Of a stretch of DNA of 64,000 nucleotides, positions 1 through 10,438 are shown piece by piece; position 1 is the first letter of the stretch; each line of letters opens with the position of its first letter. The notes beneath the pieces were generated by a model. That model had not been told where the DNA came from and ran no database searches. It saw only the letters and a list, made by a program, of their open reading frames with translations. The position numbers and the translations under genes were made by a program. Source of the DNA: Lactifluus volemus (taxonomy: Eukaryota > Basidiomycota > Agaricomycetes > Russulales > Russulaceae); contig WTXI01000048.1 in the NCBI GenBank assembly GCA_022376515.1, positions 177,175 to 241,174 of the forward strand. Reading direction: 5' to 3'.

Positions 1-1039
1 GGCAAACGTGCTCGCCGTGCGGACAGATGTGAGCAAGTTGGAGGACGTCGTACGCCTGCGCGAGCGCGTGTACGAGACGTGGGGCGAGGTGAGCGTCGAG
101 CGGCGGCGCCAGCGGGGTTCTTCGCTTCTTTTGTTGGAGGCGCACCTCCTTCCCCCAGCTGTGGCGCTTTACCCGTGCCCAACACCCCTTATGCTGTTTT
201 CAGGTTGCCGTACTACTTAACAACGCCGCAGTTGGTGAAAAAGGCGATTCTTTGAGGGACTCGACAACTGGAAAATGGTGATGGACGTCAATTTATTCGG
301 GTACGTGGTTACCGCGTCTTTTTTTTAGAATTCAGTCACTACGTGAGATTGTTAATTTGATGTGTTGCCACATAAAGCGTGTTGAACGTGCAGCACACGT
401 TCGTTCCGGTACGTTCTCTCTAATTCCTCCAAGGCCATGACTGATGTTTGTATGCATGCCAGTTTATGATCCATCAGGAGAACCAGTCAGTCATCATCAA
501 CACTGGATCAAAGCAAGGCATCACGAATCCCCCGTAAGCATGAAATGTATAAATACTAACTCTACCGCTCATCGGTGGGACGCAGGGGTAACGCAGCGTA
601 CAACGCATCCAAGGCGGCAATCAAAAGCCTCACGGAGAGCTTGGCTCATGAACTTCGTTCACACCCTCAAGCCAACGTGACTGCTCATCTGTTCATGTGC
701 GCTCCTTTTGTTTTTCATGTGGTCGTTAAACCAATATACGTATATAGCCCCGGATGGACGTGGACGGGCTTAACGGCGGGTGAGGCAGACCAGGACAATA
801 TAGAGGAAAAGCCAGCGGGTGCATGGACTGCAATGGAGACGGTGCAATACATGCTAGACCGGGTGCGATCGGGTGACTTTTACATCTTGGTTCCGGACAA
901 TGAGACACGTCGGGAAGTGGACCAATTGCGGATCTTGTGGGCTGCGGGAGATGTAGTTGAGGGGAGGCCGGCACTGAGCAGGTGGCATCAGTCATACAGG
1001 TCGATGTTTGAGGAGTATTTAAGGGAGGGATTGGCGTAA
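1..1039 (+). CDS. Short-chain dehydrogenase/reductase, 5' truncated by the window
   Basis: The C-terminal two thirds of an NAD(P)-dependent SDR oxidoreductase. Exons that join in phase are 1-88, 204-300, 378-408, 463-533, 586-690 and 748-1039; all introns are GT-AG. The structural motif appears as NNAAVG (exon 2), the strand before the catalytic Ser as VIINTGSKQG (exon 4), and the catalytic Tyr-Lys pair as YNASK (exon 5). A PGW segment after the active site is typical of the family. The stop is TAA at 1037-1039. Exon 2 changes frame at about 251-253: NNAAVGEKGDS and the following FEGLDNWKMVMDVN match only if one T is added to the TTT run. I read this as a base-call deletion rather than a real lesion. 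Substrate cannot be told. The start codon lies left of the window. Confidence 0.85.
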
Positions 1040-1567
1040 TAAGTGGTTGATATGTTTCTGTTTAGAATATAAAAAAAAAAATAGGTGTCATGTCATGTCA
1101 TGTCCTCATCGGTGTCGGTGTCCGCGGTAGCGGCGCATATAATTGCTATTGTTTGTTTGTCCACACCTGTCTTCACTTGACTTTTCTCCTTCATCGTCCA
1201 CAACGACCACCCCCTTCTTCATCCTCCTCGTCCTCCTCGTTCATCTAGACCGGCAGGTTCCGCTGGTCCTTGGTCTAGTTGCAGTTGCAACATTGCCCCA
1301 CGTCCCGGGCTTTTGCTCCTCCATTCTAGTCTAGTCAATTCATTCCTCATCCGACCGGCTCGACGTCGGGCACCATTACCTTTATCCCATCCACAGCGGC
1401 CCCTTTCCAACTCCACCACCCCTCAAGTCGATCCTTTGCAGGAATAGGAACACCATTTTATTAATCTACCCTCTCCGCAGCCGGCTCCCCACTCTCCTCT
1501 TTCTTTTTTTTTTTCTCTACAAAAAGGAACCTCTCTTTCCTCCTCTCGCACAACGTTAATCCCACAA
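1040..1567. other. Intergenic region: SDR 3' end and VTS1 promoter/5' leader
   Basis: No gene seen. It holds an A-run just after the SDR stop, a TATA-like catataatt at about 1136-1144, and a long pyrimidine-rich leader with a T-tract near 1500-1515, as is common upstream of fungal start codons. The VTS1 ATG follows at 1568. Confidence 0.5.
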
Positions 1568-3921
1568 ATGAGTTCTTTAAGGCCACCTCCAAGTCCAAGT
1601 CCGAGCCCTTCCCCCGCGCAAGGTACCAATGGAAAGAACGCAAGCGCCCGCGCCTCCATGGGTCCAGCAGCTCGGCCCACTGCAGGTAACCAAGGCTTCA
1701 ACCTTGCCTCTCCTCGCCCAGGAGGTGGGCCCCCTAGTGGACGCCCAACAAGCGAGCTCCTCGGCAGTGCCACCTTTCAAACCCCGGAAGGTGAGTTATC
1801 ATTCTCTTTTGTTCGGTGTTGGTGCGGTGGGATCCTTTTGGCTGCCCCGCGGTTTAGTCCCTGCTTCCACAACACTGATCTGACAACAACTTTTCACAGC
1901 GGATGCTATCGACCAATGGTTTGAGAACTTTCATCATTATGAAGTCACGCTGGTCAGTTCGATATACATCTTCTGTCATATCTCTTCTCATATCTTTCGT
2001 ATAGGAAGAGATGGCAGCTGCCTCTCTCGACGTCAATTTTAAGGAGGAACTGAGTGCCATCGAGCAATGTAAGTTTATCCTTCCCTCGTCGCTAGCTATC
2101 CAACCATTGATCACATCCGATCTCTCCAGGGTTCAAGGTTCTCTCCGAAGCCGAGCGCACAGCCGCTCTTTACAGTCTTTTGCAACATTCTACTCAAGTT
2201 CAAATCCGCTTCTTCATCACCGTCCTGCAACAAATGGCCAGGGCAGACCCCATGACTGCTCTTCTGAGCCCGGCCGTCGGGGGTTCCATGCAGAGTCAGA
2301 TGGAAGCAAAGCTTGCTAGTATGAGTCTCAAGTCTCCCGGACTCAAGTCGACTATGCCCAGCTCCCCTGCCGCTCGTAATTTTGGCAGCAGTGCCAACCC
2401 GAATCGTCAATCCCTTGCCTTTGAATCTCCTTCCTCATTCTTGTCGCCAGATACCACCAACGGCGTTAGCAACTCGAGTGATGCCGCCGCCACGCTAGCT
2501 CAGCAACGTGCCAAACTCAAGGCCAGCAATGCCGCACACCGCATATCCGCACCCGCCCTCGCCTCCAGTGCAGGCGAGCGTACCACCTGGGCTGCCGCCA
2601 GCTCTCTCGGCCAGGTCGCAGAGCGCGATAATTCCCCTACTCAAGAGATCACTATCGAACCCAAGTCATCGCGCCCTCAGAGCACCGACTTTTCTGGCAT
2701 CGCCTCCAATCCTGCCTTCCGTTCTCCGCGTCCTGATGGCACTCCCGCCCCAGGCAATAACACCCTCGACACCCTCTCACCCGTTGTGGGTGATAATAGC
2801 TGGGCAAGCATGGTCAATACCCCCCTCATGCACATGTTCCCGAAGCCACCTGCGGTGGCCAACAATCCCGGGCCCACCCAGACAGTCGATCTTTCCACCA
2901 AGCTGAATGATATCTATGGTACCAGTACTGTTCCTCGCCTCGATGGTCCTGAGAAATTCCGTCGTGCGTCCAAGGGCCACACCTCAGATTCTGGCAACAC
3001 CAGTCCTGCCTTGCCCAGCACCGCTACCAACAATAACAACAGCATGTATGGCGATGACGGTGATCCTATTCAGGGCCAAGGCCAGGGGGTTGGCCGCGTT
3101 CAAGGTTCTACGAGAGGCCTGCGCAACGGGGGTGGCAACACTTGGTCCGGTGCACAGAGTCCCGCACTTTCTAATACCTCGGGCCGTTTTGGCGGAAGCG
3201 ATGACGGAAGCGCTGCGATGGCTGCCGCGGCCAGCAGCAGGCCGCGCTCGCTGGACTGGGCATGGGCGTCGGATCATTCAACCTCGGGCTGGGGTCACCA
3301 GCACTCGCGGGCATGCCTAATGGCCTCAGCGTGGCGCAGCTCGCCCAGCTGAACGGCATGAATCCATTTGGGGTCAATATGAATATGCTCAATATGATGG
3401 GCATTACAGCCGAGGCGCAGCTCCTCGCGGCCCAAATCGCAGCTGCTGGAGGTGGCTTCGGGCAGCCAGGGCTTAACGTTAATGCTGGCCTCGGAACATT
3501 TGCTGGGTTACAGGGTGGCATGGGTGCCGGGCAGCGTAGCGGCCCAGGGCGCTCTGGTGGGCGTTCTCCGGGTGCAGGCAGCAGCAAAGGCACCACGGGT
3601 AATGGCGCGAAGAAGGACGAGGATGACTTTGACCCGGCGGTACTCAGCGACGTCGCGGGATGGTTGCGCACCCTACGCCTGCACAAATACACGCCCAATT
3701 TTGAGGGCATGACATGGAAAGAGATGGTTGTTATGGACGAGGCTGCGCTCGAGGCACAGGGTGTTGCCGCGCTTGGTGCACGCAGGAAGATGCTCAAGAC
3801 GTTTGACATGGTTCGCAAGAAGATGGGCATCGACGATCCTACCCTGCCTCCGCCGCCCGGTGCCTTTTCAGCTTCAACCCCCACTTCTGCGGGCTCTTCG
3901 GGTACCGGCCCTCCTGTGTAG
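1568..3921 (+). CDS. VTS1: Vts1/Smaug-type SAM-domain RNA-binding protein
   Basis: Post-transcriptional regulator. Vts1/Smaug proteins bind hairpin RNA through a C-terminal SAM domain and recruit deadenylation machinery in the cytoplasm. Exons: 1568-1790, 1900-1952, 2005-2068 and 2130-3921. A proline/serine-rich start (about 74 residues) is followed by the conserved N-terminal helical region, with AIDQWFENFHHYE and FFITVLQQMARADPMTALLS. A long low-complexity middle follows, then the SAM domain near the C-terminus (LSDVAGWLRTLRLHKYTPNF through GVAALGARRKMLKTF). Length is about 710 residues. The frame breaks once at about 3231 (GCGGCC/AGCAGCAG): adding one C restores QQQAALAGLGMG into the SAM frame. 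This is probably a consensus error, because both sides are well conserved and lack stops. Start chosen: first ATG after the pyrimidine leader, in phase with exon 2. Confidence 0.93.
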
Positions 3922-5031
3922 TTCCTCATCCACAGGGAGAGACTACCAAATAAAGTTTCTTCCCCCCGATTCTGAATACTGCCCCGGTCTTCGTTTCTCC
4001 TATCACCCTATGTCCTACTTTTATGAAACGACCTCGTATTTTGTTCTGATGCCTATCCTTTTTGTTCATGCATTCCCCAAGTTTTGTTTCGTCTTCTGCG
4101 CTTCAAGGGGTTGAGAGGGAGTACGTGTAGTAGGGACACAGGCCAACTGGGAGCGAGCGACAAATTCATACCCCATAGTTTTTGTCCCCATGTCAGGGCC
4201 AGACCAGCGTCGTGTCTAAACATGCATGCTGTAAAATACAGATATATATAGTTTTGTATAACTCGTTCTCCTTCTCTGCCTGGCCCGCCGAGAGCGAGGG
4301 ATGCAGCATGAAATGGCCCTGCTGCCTGTGAGCACGTCAAAGCCGAAACTGAAACTTGAAAATGCATCTCAATTTCCACCACTGTAAAGCAGAGTCACTT
4401 CCTACATACTTCCTGCTGTGGTTTCATCCCTTAGTTTGCAGCGCGACCAGAAGATTCAAGGATAAGCGAACTGGCGGCTCTCTTATTAAGAATGCGTGTG
4501 AATCTCTTCTATTATACCTGTGGAGGCTTCCTATAACTTGGTACAGTGTCGCGACTGTCACGACAATGGCCTACATCACAACAACACGGCAACAACAACT
4601 TGAACCCATAACCGCGCGTCAGAATCTTTTACCAACAGTATTCTTGTTTGATTAAATTTTTGTCGCAAACCTGCCAGTGTGATTCTGCCGAGTGTCCAGT
4701 TCCGTTCCGGCTGGGCTGTCATGGTGAATCTCTTAACTGGGCAGACGAAGCGGAGCAACGTGATCGAAATCCTGTCGCGCTCCGAGCTTGGACAATTTTT
4801 GTACCCGACTATCATAGGGCCCCTGTGAGTTGGGATTAAACCACCCCTGAACACGATCAAAGCGCCTGCAGGAAAACCTTGAGAAAGAAGCGTACATGTT
4901 CATCGTTTTAGAAAGGGCTTCGAAGAGAGCAGGAACACACACGCGACGGAGAGAGCACAGTCATGCTAGCGTAACGATGGCTCAAGGAGGGCACGTCGAA
5001 TATTTGCCAAGACATAGATTGGCACGCCGGC
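3922..5031. other. Intergenic region, no gene recognised
   Basis: VTS1 3' flank and spacer. Short ORFs on both strands show no recognisable motif or splice pattern. Nothing else seen. Confidence 0.4.
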
Positions 5032-7631
5032 TCATGCTGTTCTGCCGGGTATGATCGACGACCCTCGAGCGATGCCTTCCGTCATCAGGGCCAAAATGAC
5101 TTGCAAGAGTAACAGCGATCCATCATGACTGTATTCTGCGGTGTGGAGACGGTAAACAGTGGCCAGCATTGACAGAATTCCAACCAAATTGGCCCTGTTC
5201 ATGGACGGAGCGATCAAAGCACCGTCTGAGGAACCCACAAACGGTGCGGAGTAGGTAGGTGGAATTTGAGCGGCGGTGATAAGGAAGTTGGAAGGAGCCG
5301 GTTTGTACGCAGAATGAAGCTCGATGGTATCGCGCACCCCTAGTACCAACGTACCACCGACAAGAGACCGATAGTTTGGAGTCAATCGAGCCAATACCAT
5401 GACGACTAGAATTCGAGGGGTTGTGCATTGCAATCTGAACAAGTTTCTAAATCACCGTAATCGGTCTCAATATAGCTCGATGTCCCTCCGGTAGTCGTAC
5501 GTCCCGTAGAGCGTGCGAGGGACAGTCGACGGGCAGGTTGGAGATTGGCTCGGCTGTGATTGAGTTGCGAACACAATGCTCTGACTCATGGATGAATGTT
5601 CCATCGCAAGTCTTTCGCCGCTCAACTTTCGCTAGCACCGTTTCCCTTCAATTAGCCATTCATAGCACGCACTGGCAGTGTTGAAAACTTTTACTTACCC
5701 CGTCAGGTATGCCGCATCACTCCTCAGGTGAGACCGGTGTGATCATCCCGCCCCGCTGTGCTCTCCGGCTGCAGGGTGATACATTGGTGTCACGCCTGCT
5801 GCAGAGCCCGACGAACGGTGACGATCGGGACGTACTACGCCCCGACGATTACATTTATCTCGTACCGAGCGTGGCGAACGCGAAATTCCTGGAACTTTTG
5901 CAGCTTGAATTCGCCGGTAGTGTTCGGTGAAAGAAGAGGCATCATCACGGAAATGCCCGTTGACTTTTTCATTTGCAGACAGAATCATTCGAGAACTGGA
6001 CGCGGAGGTTGGAACCCACCGATAGATCCACGGTCTGCACCGACGACCTTCGTCATCCTTGAGAGTGCGGCAGTGATTGTCACTTTGCTGTGCATGCGGG
6101 ACAGGGACGTGGGGGGGCGGGAATGTGCAATGTGCATTGGCGCCAGATAGCCCATTTGGGATGACCGACATTCCCGTCGGTTTCAGTTATAGATCCCGTG
6201 AAGCTCTTCAGAAACAATCACCAGTTTGCACAGATAATCTGGCAATGGACCATTCAACTGCCATACCAAATTCCGTTTACTACATCCTTCTGTACCTGAA
6301 GATTCAGACAACAAAACAGATTCGGCTTGATCGGAACATCCACTCAAGTCGAGGATCTTGTCGTCCGAAATCGTAGGTGGGATACTACATGGTACCTCCA
6401 ATAAGTCGGTGCCTGTACCTGGAGGCTATGACACAGCAGGAGGGTCACAAGCCACGAGGACGTGTACGATATTGTAAGGTCGTTTACACCGGAGAAGAGC
6501 ACTGTATGGCGGGTCAACGGTGTGGAAACTTGTGTGGGATGATATGACAAATACGCGCACAGATCAGACCTCAAATGATGTGTTGCCGTAATTACTTAGT
6601 CAGTTGTCATAACAAATGCCCTTGTACAGCATTCGGAAACCGTAACGGGACAGAAAACCGAGTAACTCGTGGAATCGATTGTGCCGTTGAGTCCCTGAAA
6701 GCCAAGGGAACACACATCTTAAGATGAACACCACTCCGGTGAACTCCGAGATTGAAAGAGGATGTGGAGAGTAGGCAGAGAGCTCAGCGGTATTTTTGTG
6801 TGTCGTGGTTGGCCATTCTAAGTTTGGCGTGCAGCATGAATAGAGCTGAATCACCTTGGGTACCACATCTGAAAGAATCTATGATCCGTTACTCTGTAAC
6901 GAGCTGAGCACAGACCGCAGGTGGGCCCGCTGGTGGTGAGCAAAGTGCACGTGCTAGTGAGAAACGGTTGGGCTGGGAACGAGGCACAGCAGTGCCCATG
7001 TTTCACCCAAGCCAACTCGGACTCAGATAACAAAGTCGTCTCTGTCGTGGTTCGCTTACAGCGATGGTAGCACCAGTGACGTCCCAAAACGTGTCAATAG
7101 CCTGCACATTCCCTTGCCAGTGGGAGAAAGGGTTGACTCTCTGGCTCTCCGCTGGTCTCCAGGGTCAGGGTCAAGAAATGAGCTCGTTATGCGCATGTGA
7201 TCCATCCTTAATCCGTGTAGTGCCGCAAGAATTGGTCCTGCCAGTGGTCGAGCTGCGCACCGTCTTGCACTCATCGTTGAATGGCAAGACCATCTTGTTG
7301 TCGGCCTTCCCGATTGCGTTCCTTGCAGATTTGACGAATGCAAGCTGCCGTGATGCTGTACCACGCCTGACACTGTGCGTGTGGCAGACAGAGAGAGAAG
7401 GGATTGCACTCGGCATCCAAACGAGCAACTTGATGCCTCGAACAATGATACCCCCAGGACTTGAGACAAGGCCGAGAGATCAAGTCCCTCTTGAACAAAA
7501 CAGTTGTCGAGGCGAAATTCTATGTAAGCATACAAGCATAAAATAAATGGTTCACGAATCAACGCGAGGATTAACAGATTCTTGCAATGTCCTAACCACA
7601 TTACAGCACAGCAACTCCTCCTCGTTCTCAT
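5032..7631 (-). pseudogene. Possible intron-rich or decayed membrane-protein gene (unresolved)
   Basis: The minus strand has a chain of ORF pieces that may be exons of one gene. The last, 5032-5442, encodes hydrophobic segments LVGGTLVLGV, NLVGILSMLATVY and LLLLQVILALM that look like membrane helices. It is preceded by charged pieces near 5460-5640 and 6183-6401, and by a Cys-containing piece near 7171-7500. I could not join them with consistent splice phases, and frames change several times. It could be a real gene with single-base errors, a pseudogene, or chance ORFs. No function is proposed. Confidence 0.22.
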
Positions 7632-7667
7632 CTCTGCGACGCCTGCTTTGACTTTGATGGACCAACT

Positions 7668-8262
7668 CTATTGCTGCTTTAGCAGCGCGGCTTGTTGCGC
7701 GCCGAGTGTCGTAGAGACGGCCGGGCATCCCTTACCAGGTCCGAAGAGGTTTTGCAGCGTGACAATCGCAGTATCGACTCGAGCTAGTTGCGAAGGCGTT
7801 GAGTTGTCGAGAGGGTAAAACACCTTTACGGCTGGGTTGTGCAATGCGAAGCCCGCTTTAACATCGCCAACTAGGTGCTATAAGACATCAAAGAAGTGAG
7901 CATGAAACTTCCCACATTTAGGACGGCAAGATGGAGAGCTACCCACATTGTCGAAGGTGGTTTGATCAGGGGGACACGAGCAGGGAACCTTGATCGGCTT
8001 TCCGTCCGCACCGTTAACAGCACCATCACAATCACCGGTTCCTAGACCTTTGATTGAACGCTGCCCAAGGTGACCAGCAGACACTGTGCTTACCAGTCGG
8101 GTTCTTGCCCGCAGTGAAGTCAAGCTGAGGCGCTAGGGCTACGATCTGTGCGGTGGTCGGCGTGTTTGCGTTGATAGCAGCAGCCTGTACCGGAGTGATG
8201 GGGTTTGAAAATACTACCAAAGAAAAGATGGCAAAAGGTGCAAAGGTAGGCAAGAACTTCAT
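7668..8262 (-). CDS. Small secreted cysteine-containing protein
   Basis: A 157-residue predicted extracellular protein. Exons on the minus strand: 8262-8094, 8041-7947 and 7877-7668; both introns are GT-AG and phases agree (56 codons + 1, then phase 0). The N-terminus MKFLPTFAPFAIFSLVVFSN is a clear signal peptide, with likely cleavage after the VQAA region. The mature part has TTAQIVALAPQLDF, then GTGDCDGAV, PCSCPP and a C-terminal GPGKGCPAVS segment; these few cysteines could form disulfides. The pattern resembles a family of small secreted proteins common in Agaricomycetes whose role I do not know. An effector role would be only a guess. It is convergent with nothing nearby, and its ATG lies 467 bases from the divergently transcribed oxygenase start. 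Confidence 0.8.
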
Positions 8263-8729
8263 TGTAAATACAGTGGAGTGTGTAAAGATTAGGTGAGCAA
8301 GCTCGGTGGAAGTTTGAAGCGCACAGCGCGAATAGAAACAACGAAAGATATCCGAGCGGTCGGTCGTTGTGGATTTTGGACGAGTGGTTGGGAAGAGACA
8401 ATGGATAGCGTAGCTCAGGCGGGACTTATTATATTACAAGTTGGTTCGCGGACCCACAACAAAGACCGCCTACAGTACAAGTATCATTGTCTCCAGATCG
8501 GGCCAGATGCCGTAATATAACGAGTTACGGTAACTTGATGGCGGTGGAAGAGGCTGAAAGATAAAACCGTTTAATGGGATATAAGCGAGGGTCCGCAAAT
8601 TTATGGAGCGTTTCGGAGGAGAGACGGGCTCCGGACAGAGGGAGGGGTTTGTTCAAATTTATGTACAACTGTAATACTGTAATTGCTTCACGTGACGCTC
8701 AGCTGTGCAGCCACTTCGTCTCAACGGTC
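8263..8729. other. Divergent promoter region between secreted protein and oxygenase
   Basis: A 467-base spacer between two divergent genes (minus-strand start 8262, plus-strand start 8730), so it probably holds both promoters. No clear TATA pair or repeat seen. A short plus-strand ORF at 8574-8831 overlaps the oxygenase start in another frame and looks like chance. Confidence 0.45.
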
Positions 8730-10324
8730 ATGTCGGCGATGCTACTAGCAAGTGTACGAACGGATAGCACCTTCGATGATATTCCAGTAATGTATACTGT
8801 TTCGTTCAAGTCAAGACGGCTTGCCATTTGACTCTCAAGCTCTATAATAGCGATTTAAAGGGTGCAAGTTCTACAGATCCAGCTGTAAAGAGAGAAATTG
8901 CAGACCAGATCCGTGATGCATCGATCAATGTTGGATTCTTTTATAGTGCGTCTAAGGCGTTCAGTTGAGCTGCTTAGTGCAACCACTCTTTTCACCAACA
9001 CACGGAGCTCGCAGTCAAGGGACATGGCATATCGGACTCTGTCCTATCGGGTGCGCTTGCGGCTGCCCAAGTTTTTTTGCTCTCCCAGAGTCAATCAAAA
9101 TGGAGGTAGGAGCGCCCGTCGTGCATGAGCTTGCCTGACCGGTGACATACCGTCATACGTACTTGTAGCTCGACATCCACAAGAGTAAAAACTTCAAGGG
9201 GTACACGGCACTGCTGGGAGAAAATACCAACCCCGAAAATCGTGGTGACCTTCACGAAGGTTTCGATATGGGGTGGGAGGAGCTTGGCACGGGCGCCACT
9301 CGGTTTCCAGAAGAAGACGGCTCTATGGCCGGTGAAAATATCTGGCCCAAGGAAGCACACCTCCCCGACTTCCGTCGGACAGTACTCGAATATTAGCGAG
9401 TTATGTTTTGCTTCCTTTATGGATTGGTGCTATTGACTCTGGCACAGCCATGAAGTCCTACGCCTTGGACAGTATCTGTTCCCTTTGTTCGCGCTAGCAC
9501 TCGACCTCCCTGAGGATTTCTTCGCCGATAAAGTAAGTCAATAGCTGTTGTTGTTGTTGTTGTATATTACATGCATTAAAAAGTGCGCGGACAGACAACC
9601 AAGCCGGCGGCAATCATGCGGTTATTGTACTATCCGCCCCAAATGGGCATTGTAGATGACCGCACAATCGGCATTGGTGCCCACACCGAGTATGTCAAAC
9701 TTCAGACAAAGTAAAAGCTCTTTGGCTAATATAAAGAAATCGGTTAGCTACGAAGTTGACCTTTCTTGGCTTTAGTTGCCCTATGGAACGTGCTGATAGA
9801 CACGACAGTGCTTTACGATTCTGTGGCAGCAAGACGACATCAACGCCCTACAGGTTCTGAATACAGCTGGCAAGTGGGTCAATGCAGTTCCTATCCCCGG
9901 CTCTCTCGTCATCAAGTGGGTTTCATTTTTTTCATTTCATCGGACCTTGGCCTCATCACTGCATAGTCTCGGTGATCAGTTCGCGCGCTGGACGAGTTGC
10001 GTCTGACATAGTCTATTATCCTATCCATTGCGCAAAGCTTCGTTGATCACATGCCAACAGATGATGTATTCCGATCCACCGTGCACCGCGCAGTAAACCG
10101 CTCCGGCGTTGCGCGTTACTCGATTCCGTTGTTCTTCGGCACAGATTATAATGTGCTTCTCGAGGTGAGTGTGGTCGCTCTTGGGGTGTACCTAAGTTTC
10201 GCTGTTGACGCATTTAACCCAGGCACTGCCTAGTTGTGTCTCGGATGACTTTCCTGCTAAATATGAGGTTGTGGTGGCAGGTGATTATGTAAAGTCGCGA
10301 TTGGAAGCAAGTTACGGAGTTTGA
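8730..10324 (+). CDS. 2-oxoglutarate/Fe(II)-dependent oxygenase, isopenicillin-N-synthase-like fold
   Basis: About 334 residues, the usual family length. Exons: 8730-8791, 8851-8945, 9015-9105, 9169-9395, 9448-9532, 9595-9689, 9748-9754, 9809-9915, 9967-9995, 10061-10164 and 10223-10324; all phases agree. Landmarks: N-terminal DDIPVIDLKG, then INVGFFYIKGHGIS, then MGIVDDRTIGIGAHTDYECF with the iron ligands His and Asp (HxD), NLGDQFARWTNDVFRSTVHR with the second His, and RYSIPLFFG with the 2-oxoglutarate-binding Arg. Odd points: the HxD Asp codon is completed by a 7-base microexon; the intron after 9395 has a GC donor (TA/GCGAGT); and exon 3 needs one extra T in the T7 run at 9072-9078 to keep frame. 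Such enzymes hydroxylate or desaturate small molecules; the substrate is unknown and no biosynthetic partners are adjacent. Confidence 0.88.
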
Positions 10325-10438
10325 TTACATAACTTGTATGCACGTATTTGTCTTGTCATTTCGTCGTTCCGACTCAATTTCGTTCGTTTGACCGTCATCA
10401 TCTCTGTAGTTGGTGAAAAGACACTCCAGAATTCTAAA

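Noticed and set aside
9595..9693. HTEY as an altered iron-binding motif in the oxygenase
   Set aside because: The GTATGT donor one base earlier plus the 7-base microexon restores the normal HTDYE; the Glu arises only if the wrong donor is used.
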